DNA of 64,000 bases from Hephaestia mangrovi (GTDB lineage Bacteria > Pseudomonadota > Alphaproteobacteria > Sphingomonadales > Sphingomonadaceae): NCBI RefSeq assembly GCF_019880555.1, contig NZ_JAINVU010000005.1, forward strand, positions 124,001 through 188,000, in the 5' to 3' direction. Of this stretch, positions 48,155 to 56,517 are shown piece by piece (positions within the stretch are counted from its first letter, which is position 1; every line of letters starts with the position of its first letter). The notes under the pieces were generated by a model. The model had not been told where the DNA came from. It saw only the letters and a program-made list of their open reading frames with translations, and ran no database searches. Both the position numbers and the translations under genes were made by a program.

Positions 48155-49380
48155 GAATCGAACCTCACAGGGAGCGCTTTGAGGCCGCGCAGGCCGAGGT
48201 TTTCGCGCCACTCGAGCGTATCGGCGGCGAGCGCGACATTGGGCATGCGCTCGAGCAATTTGCGGAAGGCGATGCGGCCCTCCATCCGCGCGAGCGGCGC
48301 GCCGAAGCAGAAATGCGCCGCCCAGCCGAAGGCGAGGTGGCGGTTGTCGGCGCGGGAAAGGTCGAGCGCATCGGGATCGGCGAAGCGGCGCGGGTCGCGG
48401 TTGCCCGCCGCCATCACCGCCATCACCGCCTCGCCCTTGCCGATGACGCGATCGCCGAGCTGCGTGTCCTCGCGGCAAATGCGCCCGGTATGCTGGCTGG
48501 GGCTTTCGTAGCGGAGCAGCTCCTCGACGCCGGTCTCGAGCAACTCGGGGCGGTCGCGCAGTTCGGCGAGGTGGTCGGGCTGGCGCATCAGCGTGAGCAG
48601 GCCCGAGCCGATCAGATTGGTGGTGGTCTCCTGCCCGCCGACCATCGTGACGATCGCGTTGGCGATCACCTCGTCGATCGACAGACGCTCGCCGTCGACC
48701 TCGGCCTCGACCAGGCTTTTGAGCAGGCCGTCGGCGAGCGGGCGGTCTTCCTCTTCGATCGCGCGACGGAAATAATCGACCATCTCGGCGGTCGAGCGAA
48801 GCACCTGGGCGATGCGATCGATATTGTGCTGGAAGTTGCCGAGCATCTCGGCGAAATCGGCCGACCAGCGCTTCAATTGCACGTGATCCTCTTCGGGCAC
48901 GCCGAGCAAGGCGGCGAACACGATCGACGGGAAGGGCGCAGCGAAATCGTTGATGACGTCCATCCGGCCGGTCGGCGCGACGCGATCGATCAGGCGGTCG
49001 GCGATCGCCTCGATGCGCGCTTCGAGCAGCTCTACGCGACGCGGCGTGAAGGCAGTCGAGCAGAGCTTGCGCAGATGCGTATGCTTGGGCGCGTCGAGGA
49101 ACAGCATCTGGCGGACCATCAGTTCGGCGATCGGCTCGATCCCGGTGATGCCGAGCGCGCGGAGCTGGTCGGGCGAGGGCGTGCGGTCGGCCGAAAACTC
49201 CTTCAGCACGAGGTGAACGTCGTCATAGCGCGTCACCACCCAGCAATGCAGGAACGGGTCCCAATGGACCGGGTCCTCCTCGCGCAGCCGCGCGTAAAGC
49301 GGATAGGGATCGGCCAGCACCGCCGGATCGAGCAGGCGGTAGAGGCTGAGCGACGGATCGGAGGCGGGCTTGGTTGCCAT
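48151..49380 (-). CDS. Cytochrome P450 within NRPS operon
   Basis: Encodes 409 residues, a soluble bacterial class I P450. The ExxR motif lies in VEELLRYESPSQ. The heme-binding loop is FGWAAHFCFGAPLARMEG, with the cysteine ligand near residue 358 and Ala where the signature usually has Gly. The I-helix oxygen-activation motif is VGGQETTTNLIG, with Gly in place of the usual first Ala. It sits between the A-T gene, adjacent upstream, and the C-A-T-TE gene (ATGA overlap). P450s next to A-T didomains, such as NovI, often beta-hydroxylate the carrier-bound amino acid, and that is my inference here. Redox partners are not encoded nearby. Confidence 0.92.
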   Translation of the reverse strand: MATKPASDPSLSLYRLLDPAVLADPYPLYARLREEDPVHWDPFLHCWVVTRYDDVHLVLKEFSADRTPSPDQLRALGITGIEPIAELMVRQMLFLDAPKHTHLRKLCSTAFTPRRVELLEARIEAIADRLIDRVAPTGRMDVINDFAAPFPSIVFAALLGVPEEDHVQLKRWSADFAEMLGNFQHNIDRIAQVLRSTAEMVDYFRRAIEEEDRPLADGLLKSLVEAEVDGERLSIDEVIANAIVTMVGGQETTTNLIGSGLLTLMRQPDHLAELRDRPELLETGVEELLRYESPSQHTGRICREDTQLGDRVIGKGEAVMAVMAAGNRDPRRFADPDALDLSRADNRHLAFGWAAHFCFGAPLARMEGRIAFRKLLERMPNVALAADTLEWRENLGLRGLKALPVRFDS

Positions 49381-51134
49381 CAGCCGGCCATCCGCTGCAG
49401 GTCTTCATCCGACAGGCCGGCGAGTTTCTCCATCACCAGGCCCTCGATCGTGGTGGCGAGTTTGGCGGCGGTGCGACCCTCGAATAGGTGGAACAACGTG
49501 AGCTCGACGCCGAACGCGTCGCGCGCGCGGACGACGACCTGGGTGCCGAGCAGCGAGTGGCCGCCCATCTGGAAGAAATCGTCGTCGACGCCGATGTCGT
49601 CACGGCCGATCACGGCGCGGACGATGTCGAGCAGCCGCGCCTCGGTGGGGCTGGCCGGCGCGCGTTGCGGCGCGGGATCATCATCGAGCGCGCAGGCAAG
49701 CGGGTTGGGCAGTGCCGCGGCATCGAGCTTGCCGCTGGCGTTGAGCGGCAGCGCCGGCAACCTGGCGAAACGCGAGGGCACCATGTAATCGGGGAGCACG
49801 CCGGCCAAGGCGGCGCGCAGCTCGCTCGCCGAGATGGCGCCGGCGGGGACGACATAGGCGACCAGCTCTCCATCGCGCAGGACGACGGCGCTGGTCTCGA
49901 CGCTGGCGAGCTTGTTGAGCTCGGCGGCGATCTCGGCGGGCTCGATGCGATGACCGCGGACCTTGACTTGGCTGTCGACGCGGCCGCGGAAGGCGATCTC
50001 GCCCGAGGGGAGCAGCGCGCCGAGGTCACCGGTGCGATAGAGGCGGCCGTGCTCGGGATGGGTGACGAAACGCGCGGCAGTGAGCGCCGGATCGCCACGA
50101 TAGCCGCGCGCGACCTGGGCGCCGCCGATCCAGATTTCGCCCTCCGCGCCATCGGGGACGGGCTGACCTTCGGCGTCGAGCAGGTAGATCGTCGTGCCGG
50201 CGATCGCGCGGCCGATCGGGGGCAGGCCGTCGCCGTCGGGGGCGACCACCCCCGACGTGGCGACGACGGTCGATTCGGTCGGGCCGTAATCGTTGACGAA
50301 AACGAACGGCTGGCCCGCTTTCGGGCGGACGGTGAGCTTGTCGGCACCGGTCAGCAACACGCGCAGGCTTGTGTCGGCGGGCCAGTCCATCGCGACCATC
50401 GGCTCGGCGAGCGCGGTGGGGGCGAAAGCGACCTTGATGTTGTGCGTGACCAGCCAATCGCGCAGCGCGGCGGCATCGAGGCGGGTGGCGTCATCGACCA
50501 AGGCGAGCGTGCCGCCGGCGGCGAGCGTCGGCCACACTTCCCACGCCGAAGCGTCGAAGCCGAGCCCGGCGAGGTGGCTGGTGCGGGTGCCGGCGCGCAC
50601 TTCGAACGCGTCATTGTGCCACGCGACCAGCGCGGCGAGATTGGCGTGGGTGACCTCGACCGCCTTGGGCTTGCCGGTCGAGCCCGAGGTGAAGATGACA
50701 TAGGCGATGTCGTCGCGCGCGGCAGCGACGGGTGCGAAACCAGCGACGGCCTCACCTTCGGGCGGCACGACCGGGGTGGCGCCGGCGATGCCGTCGATCG
50801 CGGTAACGATCGCGGCGGCGGCGAGGTCCGCGACCAGCGCCTCGAGGCGCGCTTCGGGCCAGGCGGGATCGAGCGGGCAATAAGCCGCGCCGACGCGCCA
50901 CGCGGCGAGCAGCGCGGTGACCTGCGCGATTCCCCGCGGCAGACAGACGGCAACGACCGCACCGGGCTTGACCCCGGCAGCGGCGAGGCGCGAAGCGAGC
51001 GCATCGGCCGCGGCGATCAGCGATGCGTAATCGCGCCGCGCGTCTTGCTGTTCGAGCGCGACGGCCGAGGGGGCGTGTGCGGCAAAGGCAACGATGGCGT
51101 CGATCGCCAACGTCGAATCCGTCGAAAAGGTCAT
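49380..51134 (-). CDS. Nonribosomal peptide synthetase, A-T didomain
   Basis: Encodes 584 residues from ATG 51134. The adenylation domain shows IFTSGSTGKPKAVEV near residue 145, GFDASAWEVW, NDYGPTESTVVATS and YRTGDLGALLPSGE. The carrier domain follows with DDDFFQMGGHSLLG near residue 520, and there is no condensation domain. The specificity code reads by eye D-A-W-F-L-G-D-V-V-K, one position from a published leucine code. It would therefore load an amino acid for the P450 and for condensation by the C-A-T-TE protein. Two further in-frame ATGs lie just upstream. The one used has GGGAG at the right distance. Confidence 0.91.
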   Translation of the reverse strand: MTFSTDSTLAIDAIVAFAAHAPSAVALEQQDARRDYASLIAAADALASRLAAAGVKPGAVVAVCLPRGIAQVTALLAAWRVGAAYCPLDPAWPEARLEALVADLAAAAIVTAIDGIAGATPVVPPEGEAVAGFAPVAAARDDIAYVIFTSGSTGKPKAVEVTHANLAALVAWHNDAFEVRAGTRTSHLAGLGFDASAWEVWPTLAAGGTLALVDDATRLDAAALRDWLVTHNIKVAFAPTALAEPMVAMDWPADTSLRVLLTGADKLTVRPKAGQPFVFVNDYGPTESTVVATSGVVAPDGDGLPPIGRAIAGTTIYLLDAEGQPVPDGAEGEIWIGGAQVARGYRGDPALTAARFVTHPEHGRLYRTGDLGALLPSGEIAFRGRVDSQVKVRGHRIEPAEIAAELNKLASVETSAVVLRDGELVAYVVPAGAISASELRAALAGVLPDYMVPSRFARLPALPLNASGKLDAAALPNPLACALDDDPAPQRAPASPTEARLLDIVRAVIGRDDIGVDDDFFQMGGHSLLGTQVVVRARDAFGVELTLFHLFEGRTAAKLATTIEGLVMEKLAGLSDEDLQRMAG

Positions 51135-51141
51135 GGCTACT

Positions 51142-51158
51142 CCCGCTTTCATTGCGGG
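51142..51158 (-). promoter_or_regulatory. Hairpin overlapping the A-T gene Shine-Dalgarno
   Basis: On the minus strand CCCGC-AATGAAA-GCGGG forms a 5-bp hairpin whose 3' arm runs into GGGAG, the Shine-Dalgarno of ATG 51134. The loop contains another in-frame ATG. Upstream is an AT-rich stretch (about 51163-51192) suitable for a promoter shared with the divergent oxidoreductase. A role in limiting NRPS translation is inference. Confidence 0.4.
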
Positions 51159-51221
51159 CATGGCAAAAAAAGGTGAGATAATGCTTAATACTATGGCGAT
51201 GACGATGGACGGGAAGCGCGC

Positions 51222-52253
51222 ATGACGATCCGGGCCGGGCTGATCGGCTATGGGCTGGCGGGCAAGGTGTTCCACGCGCCGTTGATCGACGCGGTCGACG
51301 GGGTGACGCTGGCGGCGGTGATGACCTCGCGCGCCGGCGAGCTGGCGGCGGACTGGCGCGAGGCGCGAGCGGTGGCCGATGCCGCGGCGATCATCGACGA
51401 TCCGGCGATCGATCTGGTCGTGATAGCCAGCCCCAATGATACGCACGCGCCGCTGGCGCGCGCCGCGCTCGACGCCGGCAAGCATGTCGTGGTCGACAAG
51501 CCGCTGGCCGGCGATGCCGCCACGGCGCAGGCGATCGTCAATTGCGCGCGCGAACGAGGGCGGACGCTGGCCCCCTTCCACAACCGCCGGTGGGACGGCG
51601 ATTTCCTGACGGTGCGCGCGCTGGTCGAGGCCGGCACGCTCGGCACGCTGCGGCTGGTGGAGTTGCGCTGGGACCGGTTCCGGCTGGAACAGCGCGCCGG
51701 ATGGAAGGACGCCGAAGGGCGCGGCGGCGGCATCCTCGCCGATCTCGGGCCGCATCTGCTCGACCAGGTACTGCTGCTGTTCGGCGAGCCGGACGCGCTA
51801 CAGGCCGATCTCGCCACGCAACGCGCGGGCGGCGCAACCGACGATTATGCCGAGGTGACGCTGCATTACGGCACGATGCGCGTGATCGTCTCGGCGACGA
51901 TGGCGGTCGCGGCGCCGCGACCGCGCTTCGCATTGCACGGCACCGGCGGCAGCTTCGTCAAATATGGCGTCGATCCGCAGGAGCAGCAGTTGCGCGAAGG
52001 GATGACGCCGGGCGCGGCCGGTTATGGCGCGGACGCGGCGGCGCGATATGGCACGCTGACCGAGCCATCGGGCGCGACGCGCCGGATCGCCACCGAAGAC
52101 GGCGATTATCGGCGGTTCTACGAAGGCGTCGTCGCGGCGATCCGCGACGGCGCGCCGCCGCCGGTCGATCCTGCCGACGCGGTTACCGGGCTGGCGCTGA
52201 TCGATCTCGCCCGGACAAGCGCGGCCGAGGGGCGGCGGCTGGCGGTCGGTTAA
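51222..52253 (+). CDS. Gfo/Idh/MocA family oxidoreductase
   Basis: Encodes 343 residues. The N-terminal Rossmann fold has GLIGYGLAGKVFHAPLIDAV, VVIASPNDTHAPLARAAL and the family motif VVDKPLAGD. The C-terminal alpha/beta domain contains RGGGILADLGPHLLDQVLLL with the conserved catalytic-type His. Most members oxidise or epimerise sugars or inositols with NAD(P). It is divergent from the NRPS A-T gene and convergent with the GH3 gene. A link to either is possible but not shown. Confidence 0.88.
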   Translation: MTIRAGLIGYGLAGKVFHAPLIDAVDGVTLAAVMTSRAGELAADWREARAVADAAAIIDDPAIDLVVIASPNDTHAPLARAALDAGKHVVVDKPLAGDAATAQAIVNCARERGRTLAPFHNRRWDGDFLTVRALVEAGTLGTLRLVELRWDRFRLEQRAGWKDAEGRGGGILADLGPHLLDQVLLLFGEPDALQADLATQRAGGATDDYAEVTLHYGTMRVIVSATMAVAAPRPRFALHGTGGSFVKYGVDPQEQQLREGMTPGAAGYGADAAARYGTLTEPSGATRRIATEDGDYRRFYEGVVAAIRDGAPPPVDPADAVTGLALIDLARTSAAEGRRLAVG

Positions 52254-52277
52254 TATGGCGGGTCCGTGGCGCTCCAT

Positions 52278-52312
52278 CACCGTCATGCTGAAACAAGTTC
52301 AGCATGACGGTG
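52278..52312. repeat. CATGCTGAAC-family palindrome, copy 2
   Basis: CACCGTCATGCTGAA and TTCAGCATGACGGTG form a perfect 15-bp inverted repeat around ACAAG. It lies between the convergent oxidoreductase and GH3 genes, where a bidirectional transcript-end hairpin would be useful. The core is shared with 38249-38277 and 61025-61045. Confidence 0.75.
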
Positions 52313-52402
52313 CTTGTGAGGTGACCGTTGGATTCGGGTGACCGGCGGCCTCCCATTCAGTATGGAGCGTTTGCCCTCCATCGTCATGCCGGTGACGGAT
52401 AA

Positions 52403-54637
52403 CTATTCCCCCGGATGCCAGCTCGCCGGGAGCGTGCGGGCGTCGAGATGGACGGTGACGGTCTGGACGATATCGCGTGCGGAATGCGCGAGCATCAGCT
52501 TGTAGTCACCGCCGGCGATCTCCCAGCGGTGGCTGTCGGCGCTGAAGGTGGCGAGCAGGCGCGGGTCGATCGCCAGGCTGACGGTCCTGGACTGGCCCGG
52601 CGCGAGATCGAGCTTCTGCCAGCCGCCGAGCCGCTTGGGCGCTTCCCAGCCGCCGCCGGCCGGGCCGACATAGAGCTGTGGCACCGCCATGCCACGGCGC
52701 TTGCCGGTGTTGGTGACGGTGAAACTGGCGCTGATCGTGCCATCCGCCGCGCGCGCCTTCAGCCCGCCGAAGCCGAAGCGGGTGTAGCTCAACCCCTCAC
52801 CGAAGGCGAATTGCGGGGTGAGGTCATGCTTGTCGAACCACTTATAGCCGACCGCCGCGCCTTCGGTGTAATGGACGGTGACGGGATCGCCGCCCTGCTG
52901 CCCGGTCGGATCGATCTCGCCGGGCCGGACGAGCTGGTCGTTCGAGGCCGGGAAGGTCGCCGGCAAATGGCCCGACGGATTGACGCGGCCGGTGAGCACA
53001 TCGGCGATCGCCGCGCCGCCGGCAGTGCCCGGATACCAGGCCTCGACGATCCCGGCGACCTTGTCGGCCCAGGGCATCAGCACCGGGCCGCCGGTTTCGG
53101 CGACCACGACGGTTTTCGGATTGGCATCCGCGACCGCCGAAACAAGCGCGTCCTGTCCGTCGCCGAGCGCGATCGGCACGTCGAAGCCTTCGCCGGCCCA
53201 TTGCGTGACGAAAACGATCGCGACATCGGCCGATTTAGCAGCGGCGGCCGCGGCGGCGGGATCGCTGCCGTCGACATAGGTGATCGTGGCGCCTGGCGCC
53301 TGCGCCTTCAATTCGGCGAGCGGCGACGACGGATAATACATGACCGGGCCGGGCCAGGTTTTCGGCTCGATATCGGGCACGGCGTTGCCGCCGCGCGGAT
53401 AGACCAGCGACGAGCCGCCGCCCGCCAGCACGCCCTTGTCGGCCTGGCCGCCGATCAGCACGATCCGCTTGGCCGAGGCGAGCGGCAGCACGTCGCCCCG
53501 GTTCTTGAGCAGCACGATGCCCTGATCGGCATCGGCGCGCGTCACCGTGGCATGGGCATCGTAATCGATCGCCGCCGGCGCGACCTCGGGCGCGTCGTAA
53601 AGGCCGGTCGCGAACATCGCGTGGAGAATGCTGCCGGCCATGCGATCGAGCGTCGCCTGGCTGACTTGTCCGGCATCGACCGCTGCCTTGAGCGGCTTGC
53701 CGAAATAGGGCTGATCGTCGAACGGGAAGCCCGAATCCTGATCGAGCCCGGCATTGGCGGCGGCGACCGTCGAGTGCGTCGCGCCCCAATCGGACATGAC
53801 ATAGCCCTTGTAGCCCCAATCCTTCCGCAGCACGTCGGTGAGCAGATACGGGCTCTCGCAGGCATGAACGCCGTTGACGAGATTGTACGAACACATCACC
53901 GATCCCGGCTTGCCCTGCTCGATCGCGATCTCGAAAGCGAGCAGATCCGACATGCGCGCCGGCGCATCGTCGATCACCATATTGCCGACGTTGCGGCCGG
54001 TTTCCTGATCGTTCATCGCATAATGTTTGACGGTCGAGACGATGTGGTTCGACTGGATGCCCGCGATCTCATGGCCGACGATGGTGCCGGCGAGCAGCGG
54101 ATCCTCACCGCCATATTCGAAATTGCGGCCGTTCCTCGGATCGCGCATCAGATCGACGCCGCCGGCGAGCATGACGTTGAAGCCCGAGCGGCGCGCCTCG
54201 TCGCCGATCATCGCGCCGCCCTGTTCGGCAAGTTCGGGATTCCAGGTCGCCGCCGTCGCGATGCCCGAGGGCAAGGCGGTCCGCAGCCGCTTCTCCTTGG
54301 CCGCGCCCTGGGTGGCGACGCCGATGCCGGCATCGGTTTCCCATTGCGGTGGGATGCCCAGCCGCTCGATCCCCGGCACATAGCCGGCCGACCCCTCGCG
54401 CGCGGCGGGCGGACGGGTGAAGCCCTTCGACTGCATGTCGGTGCCGAAATAGCCGAACACGAGCGTGAGCTTCTCGTCCTCGGTCATCGCCGCGAGCAGC
54501 TTCTGCGTGCGCGCGTCGGCGGAGAGCGAGCGGTCCATCCACGGCCGATCGGGCGTAGCTGGCGCTGCGGCGAGCGCGGTGCCCGCGCTGCCGGCGAGCA
54601 ATAGAGCGGCGAACGCGATCCGTGTGGTCCTGATCAT
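52403..54637 (-). CDS. Family 3 glycoside hydrolase (beta-glucosidase-like), secreted
   Basis: Encodes 744 residues from ATG 54637, with GGGGAG upstream. A clear signal peptide spans residues 1-23 (MIRTTRIAFAALLLAGSAGT, then ALA-A). The GH3 N-terminal barrel includes TVKHYAMNDQETGRN and the nucleophile region VMSDWGATHS, with Asp near residue 281. The alpha/beta second domain and a C-terminal fibronectin-III-like domain (FTVTNTGKRRGMAVPQLYVG) follow. GH3 enzymes remove terminal beta-linked glucose or xylose. The exact sugar is open. A LacI-type operator lies upstream and a LacI-family gene precedes it on the same strand. Confidence 0.92.
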   Translation of the reverse strand: MIRTTRIAFAALLLAGSAGTALAAAPATPDRPWMDRSLSADARTQKLLAAMTEDEKLTLVFGYFGTDMQSKGFTRPPAAREGSAGYVPGIERLGIPPQWETDAGIGVATQGAAKEKRLRTALPSGIATAATWNPELAEQGGAMIGDEARRSGFNVMLAGGVDLMRDPRNGRNFEYGGEDPLLAGTIVGHEIAGIQSNHIVSTVKHYAMNDQETGRNVGNMVIDDAPARMSDLLAFEIAIEQGKPGSVMCSYNLVNGVHACESPYLLTDVLRKDWGYKGYVMSDWGATHSTVAAANAGLDQDSGFPFDDQPYFGKPLKAAVDAGQVSQATLDRMAGSILHAMFATGLYDAPEVAPAAIDYDAHATVTRADADQGIVLLKNRGDVLPLASAKRIVLIGGQADKGVLAGGGSSLVYPRGGNAVPDIEPKTWPGPVMYYPSSPLAELKAQAPGATITYVDGSDPAAAAAAAKSADVAIVFVTQWAGEGFDVPIALGDGQDALVSAVADANPKTVVVAETGGPVLMPWADKVAGIVEAWYPGTAGGAAIADVLTGRVNPSGHLPATFPASNDQLVRPGEIDPTGQQGGDPVTVHYTEGAAVGYKWFDKHDLTPQFAFGEGLSYTRFGFGGLKARAADGTISASFTVTNTGKRRGMAVPQLYVGPAGGGWEAPKRLGGWQKLDLAPGQSRTVSLAIDPRLLATFSADSHRWEIAGGDYKLMLAHSARDIVQTVTVHLDARTLPASWHPGE

Positions 54638-54690
54638 GGCAATCTCCCCTAATGCCGGCCGCGTGCAGACTCGGCGTGAATGACAATTCT

Positions 54691-54706
54691 CTGTTAGCGT
54701 TAGCAG
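54691..54706. promoter_or_regulatory. LacI-family operator-like palindrome
   Basis: CTGTTAGCGTTAGCAG is an imperfect palindrome close to the TGTTAGCGCTAACA-type sites bound by LacI-family sugar regulators. It lies 54 bases upstream of the GH3 start and just after the LacI-family gene. The match is by eye, and binding by that regulator is inferred. Confidence 0.55.
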
Positions 54707-54805
54707 ATGATGCGGCGCCAGTGCATTGTGTGATTGTTTTTTGAATAGCACCCGTCCCTCCCGACCTGGAGTAGCGCCGGGGCTGACCGCATCCGGCGAC
54801 AGGGT

Positions 54806-55870
54806 TCAGCCCGGCGGCGGGCCGGCCGAATCGCGCTCGATGAATTCGTAATCGAGCAACTGCGCCGGCAACCGGGCGCCATTGGCGTGGCGGCCACGCA
54901 GCTTGTGGAGCAGCACGTCGAGCGCGATCTCGGCCATCGCCGCGATCGGCTGTCGGATCGTCGTCAGCTCGGGCCAGACGGTGGTGGCGAGCGACGTATC
55001 GTCATAGCCGACGATGCTGATATCGCCGGGCACATCGAGCCCACGGCGGTGCGCGACGCCGATCGCGGCGGCGGCCATATCATCGTTGCTGGCGAAAATC
55101 GCGGTCGGCCGCAGCGCACGGTCGAGCAGCCGCTCGGCGGCGTCGATGCCCGAGCGATAGCTGAAATAGCCCTGCTCGACCGGCGCGGTGGCGGGATCGA
55201 TCCCGGCCTCGACCAGCGCGTCGACGAAGCCGCGATGACGCTCGTTGCTCGCCATGTGGCGCGGGTGGCCACGGATCAGCCCGATTCGCTTGTGACCGAG
55301 GCCGAGCAGATATTGCGTCATGCGGAACGCGGCGGCGTGATCGTCGATGCCGACATTCATCTTGTCGACCGGGCCGTTCTCGCTCGGCGGCCGCGCCCGC
55401 GCGACGGTGACCACCGGGATGCCGGCGGCGTGAAGCTCGGCATGGACGGCATCATATTCGGAAATCGGCGGCGGCAGGATCACGCCCTCGACATTGGTCT
55501 GGGCGAAGCGGCGGGTCGCCTCGGCCTGCGTCTCGGCGGTCTCGCCCTCGCACACTTCGAGCACGAGATGGCAGCCGGCGCGCCGCGCGCCTTCCAGCGC
55601 GCCGACCAGGAATTGCGTCAGATAGGCATCCGACGGATTGGCATAGAACAGCCCGATATGCGTGGCGTGACCCGCGGCGAGCGAGCGCGCGGCCATGTTC
55701 GGCGAATAATTGAGCTGGTCGATCGCCTCCAGCACGCGGGCGCGGGTTTCCTCGCGAACATTGGGCGCGCCGTTCATCACGCGCGACACCGTCATGGTCG
55801 AAACGCCGGCGGCGTTGGCGACATCGAGGATGGTTACGGTATCGCGACTCGTCCGGCGTGCTCTGGCCAT
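54806..55870 (-). CDS. LacI-family transcriptional regulator
   Basis: Encodes 354 residues from ATG 55870, preceded by GGGAGAGA. The N-terminal helix-turn-helix and hinge are canonical: TILDVANAAGVSTMTVSRVM, then NYSPNMAARSLAAG. The periplasmic-binding-like effector domain has GHKRIGLIRGHP, AIFASNDDMAAAAIGVA and ISIVGYDDTSLATT. An earlier ATG at 55891 lacks a good Shine-Dalgarno. It lies upstream of the GH3 gene on the same strand with an operator-like site between, so sugar-responsive repression of the GH3 gene is the likely role. Confidence 0.93.
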   Translation of the reverse strand: MARARRTSRDTVTILDVANAAGVSTMTVSRVMNGAPNVREETRARVLEAIDQLNYSPNMAARSLAAGHATHIGLFYANPSDAYLTQFLVGALEGARRAGCHLVLEVCEGETAETQAEATRRFAQTNVEGVILPPPISEYDAVHAELHAAGIPVVTVARARPPSENGPVDKMNVGIDDHAAAFRMTQYLLGLGHKRIGLIRGHPRHMASNERHRGFVDALVEAGIDPATAPVEQGYFSYRSGIDAAERLLDRALRPTAIFASNDDMAAAAIGVAHRRGLDVPGDISIVGYDDTSLATTVWPELTTIRQPIAAMAEIALDVLLHKLRGRHANGARLPAQLLDYEFIERDSAGPPPG

Positions 55871-55949
55871 CAATCTCTCCCGCTTGCGCATGTCTTAGCG
55901 GGATTGGGGCGAAAGTCGCAATGGAGCGCGCCCGCGACAGCGCCGCGGA

Positions 55950-56090
55950 TCAGTTGATCGCCTGGAAGATGCCGATCAGGCCGGCCCAGCAGAGCAGCGA
56001 GCCCAACGCGGCCAGCGAGAAACCGATGCTGCGCGGCAGCATCGATCGCCGGGAGCCGGCAGCGGCCATGAACTCGTTCCCGCTGGTCAT
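55950..56090 (-). CDS. Small single-span membrane protein (46 aa)
   Basis: An ATG at 56090, preceded by AGGAG at a suitable distance, opens a 46-codon frame. It starts MTSGNEFMAAAGSRRSMLPR and continues into SIGFSLAALGSLLCWAGLIG and IFQAIN. The hydrophobic segment covers about residues 21-43. The Shine-Dalgarno and membrane-like composition make it a credible gene. No family is recognised. It sits between the LacI-family gene and the divergent B12 riboswitch. Confidence 0.6.
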   Translation of the reverse strand: MTSGNEFMAAAGSRRSMLPRSIGFSLAALGSLLCWAGLIGIFQAIN

Positions 56091-56224
56091 CGCGGTCACT
56101 CCTCTGATCGTCGATATGTAACATAAGCAGGGGAGATTGAGAATCTCTAAACGCTTCGTCGATGGAATCGCTCCGTTCGCCGGCCCCTTGAACCGGGGCG
56201 GCGAAGCGGCTACCGGCGGCGCGT

Positions 56225-56402
56225 GACGGGTTCCCAGCGATGGGATCAAAAGGGAAGTCCGGTGCGCGGCGATACGAGCCGCAAGACCGGTGCTGCCCCC
56301 GCAACTGTGACCGGATAGCCGGCGCGCCATTCATGCCACTGGGGTTTCGACCCCGGGAAGGCGGCGCGACCAGCCGAGACCCGGAAGCCAGGAGACCTGC
56401 CC
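56225..56402 (+). ncRNA. Cobalamin riboswitch aptamer
   Basis: The leader carries the hallmarks of the AdoCbl/B12 riboswitch in order: GGTTCCC near 56228, GGGATCAAAAGGGAAGTCCG at 56242-56261, GACCGGTGCTGCCCCCGCAA in the core, CTGTGACCGG after it, and the B12 box AGCCAGGAGACCTGCC at 56386-56401. It stands about 115 bases before the btuB start, where B12 binding would lower expression of the transport operon. Confidence 0.95.
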
Positions 56403-56443
56403 GCCACGGTCGATCCTTCGCGCGGACGGGCGGTCCGGGCGGG

Positions 56444-56513
56444 CGAGGTACATTCCTCGAGCGAGCGACGCTTGGAGCCGCTCGCGATCGTGCGCGCGGC
56501 GCATGACGAGGAA
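56444..56513 (+). promoter_or_regulatory. Putative SD/anti-SD switch after the B12 aptamer
   Basis: TTCCTCG (56453-56459) is exactly complementary to CGAGGAA (56507-56513), the Shine-Dalgarno of btuB. The same bases can instead pair with CGAGG (56444-56448) in a short hairpin with a 6-base loop. Between the two lies the hairpin GCGAGCG/CGCTCGC (56461-56467 and 56479-56485). The pairings exclude each other, so translation could be switched. No T-run typical of a terminator is present. Confidence 0.55.
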
Positions 56514-56517
56514 GACC

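Noticed and set aside
45386..48511. Long plus-strand open frame of about 1040 codons opposite the C-A-T-TE synthetase
   Set aside because: The opposite strand has a full set of NRPS motifs. This frame has none, and stop-poor antisense frames are expected at this GC content.
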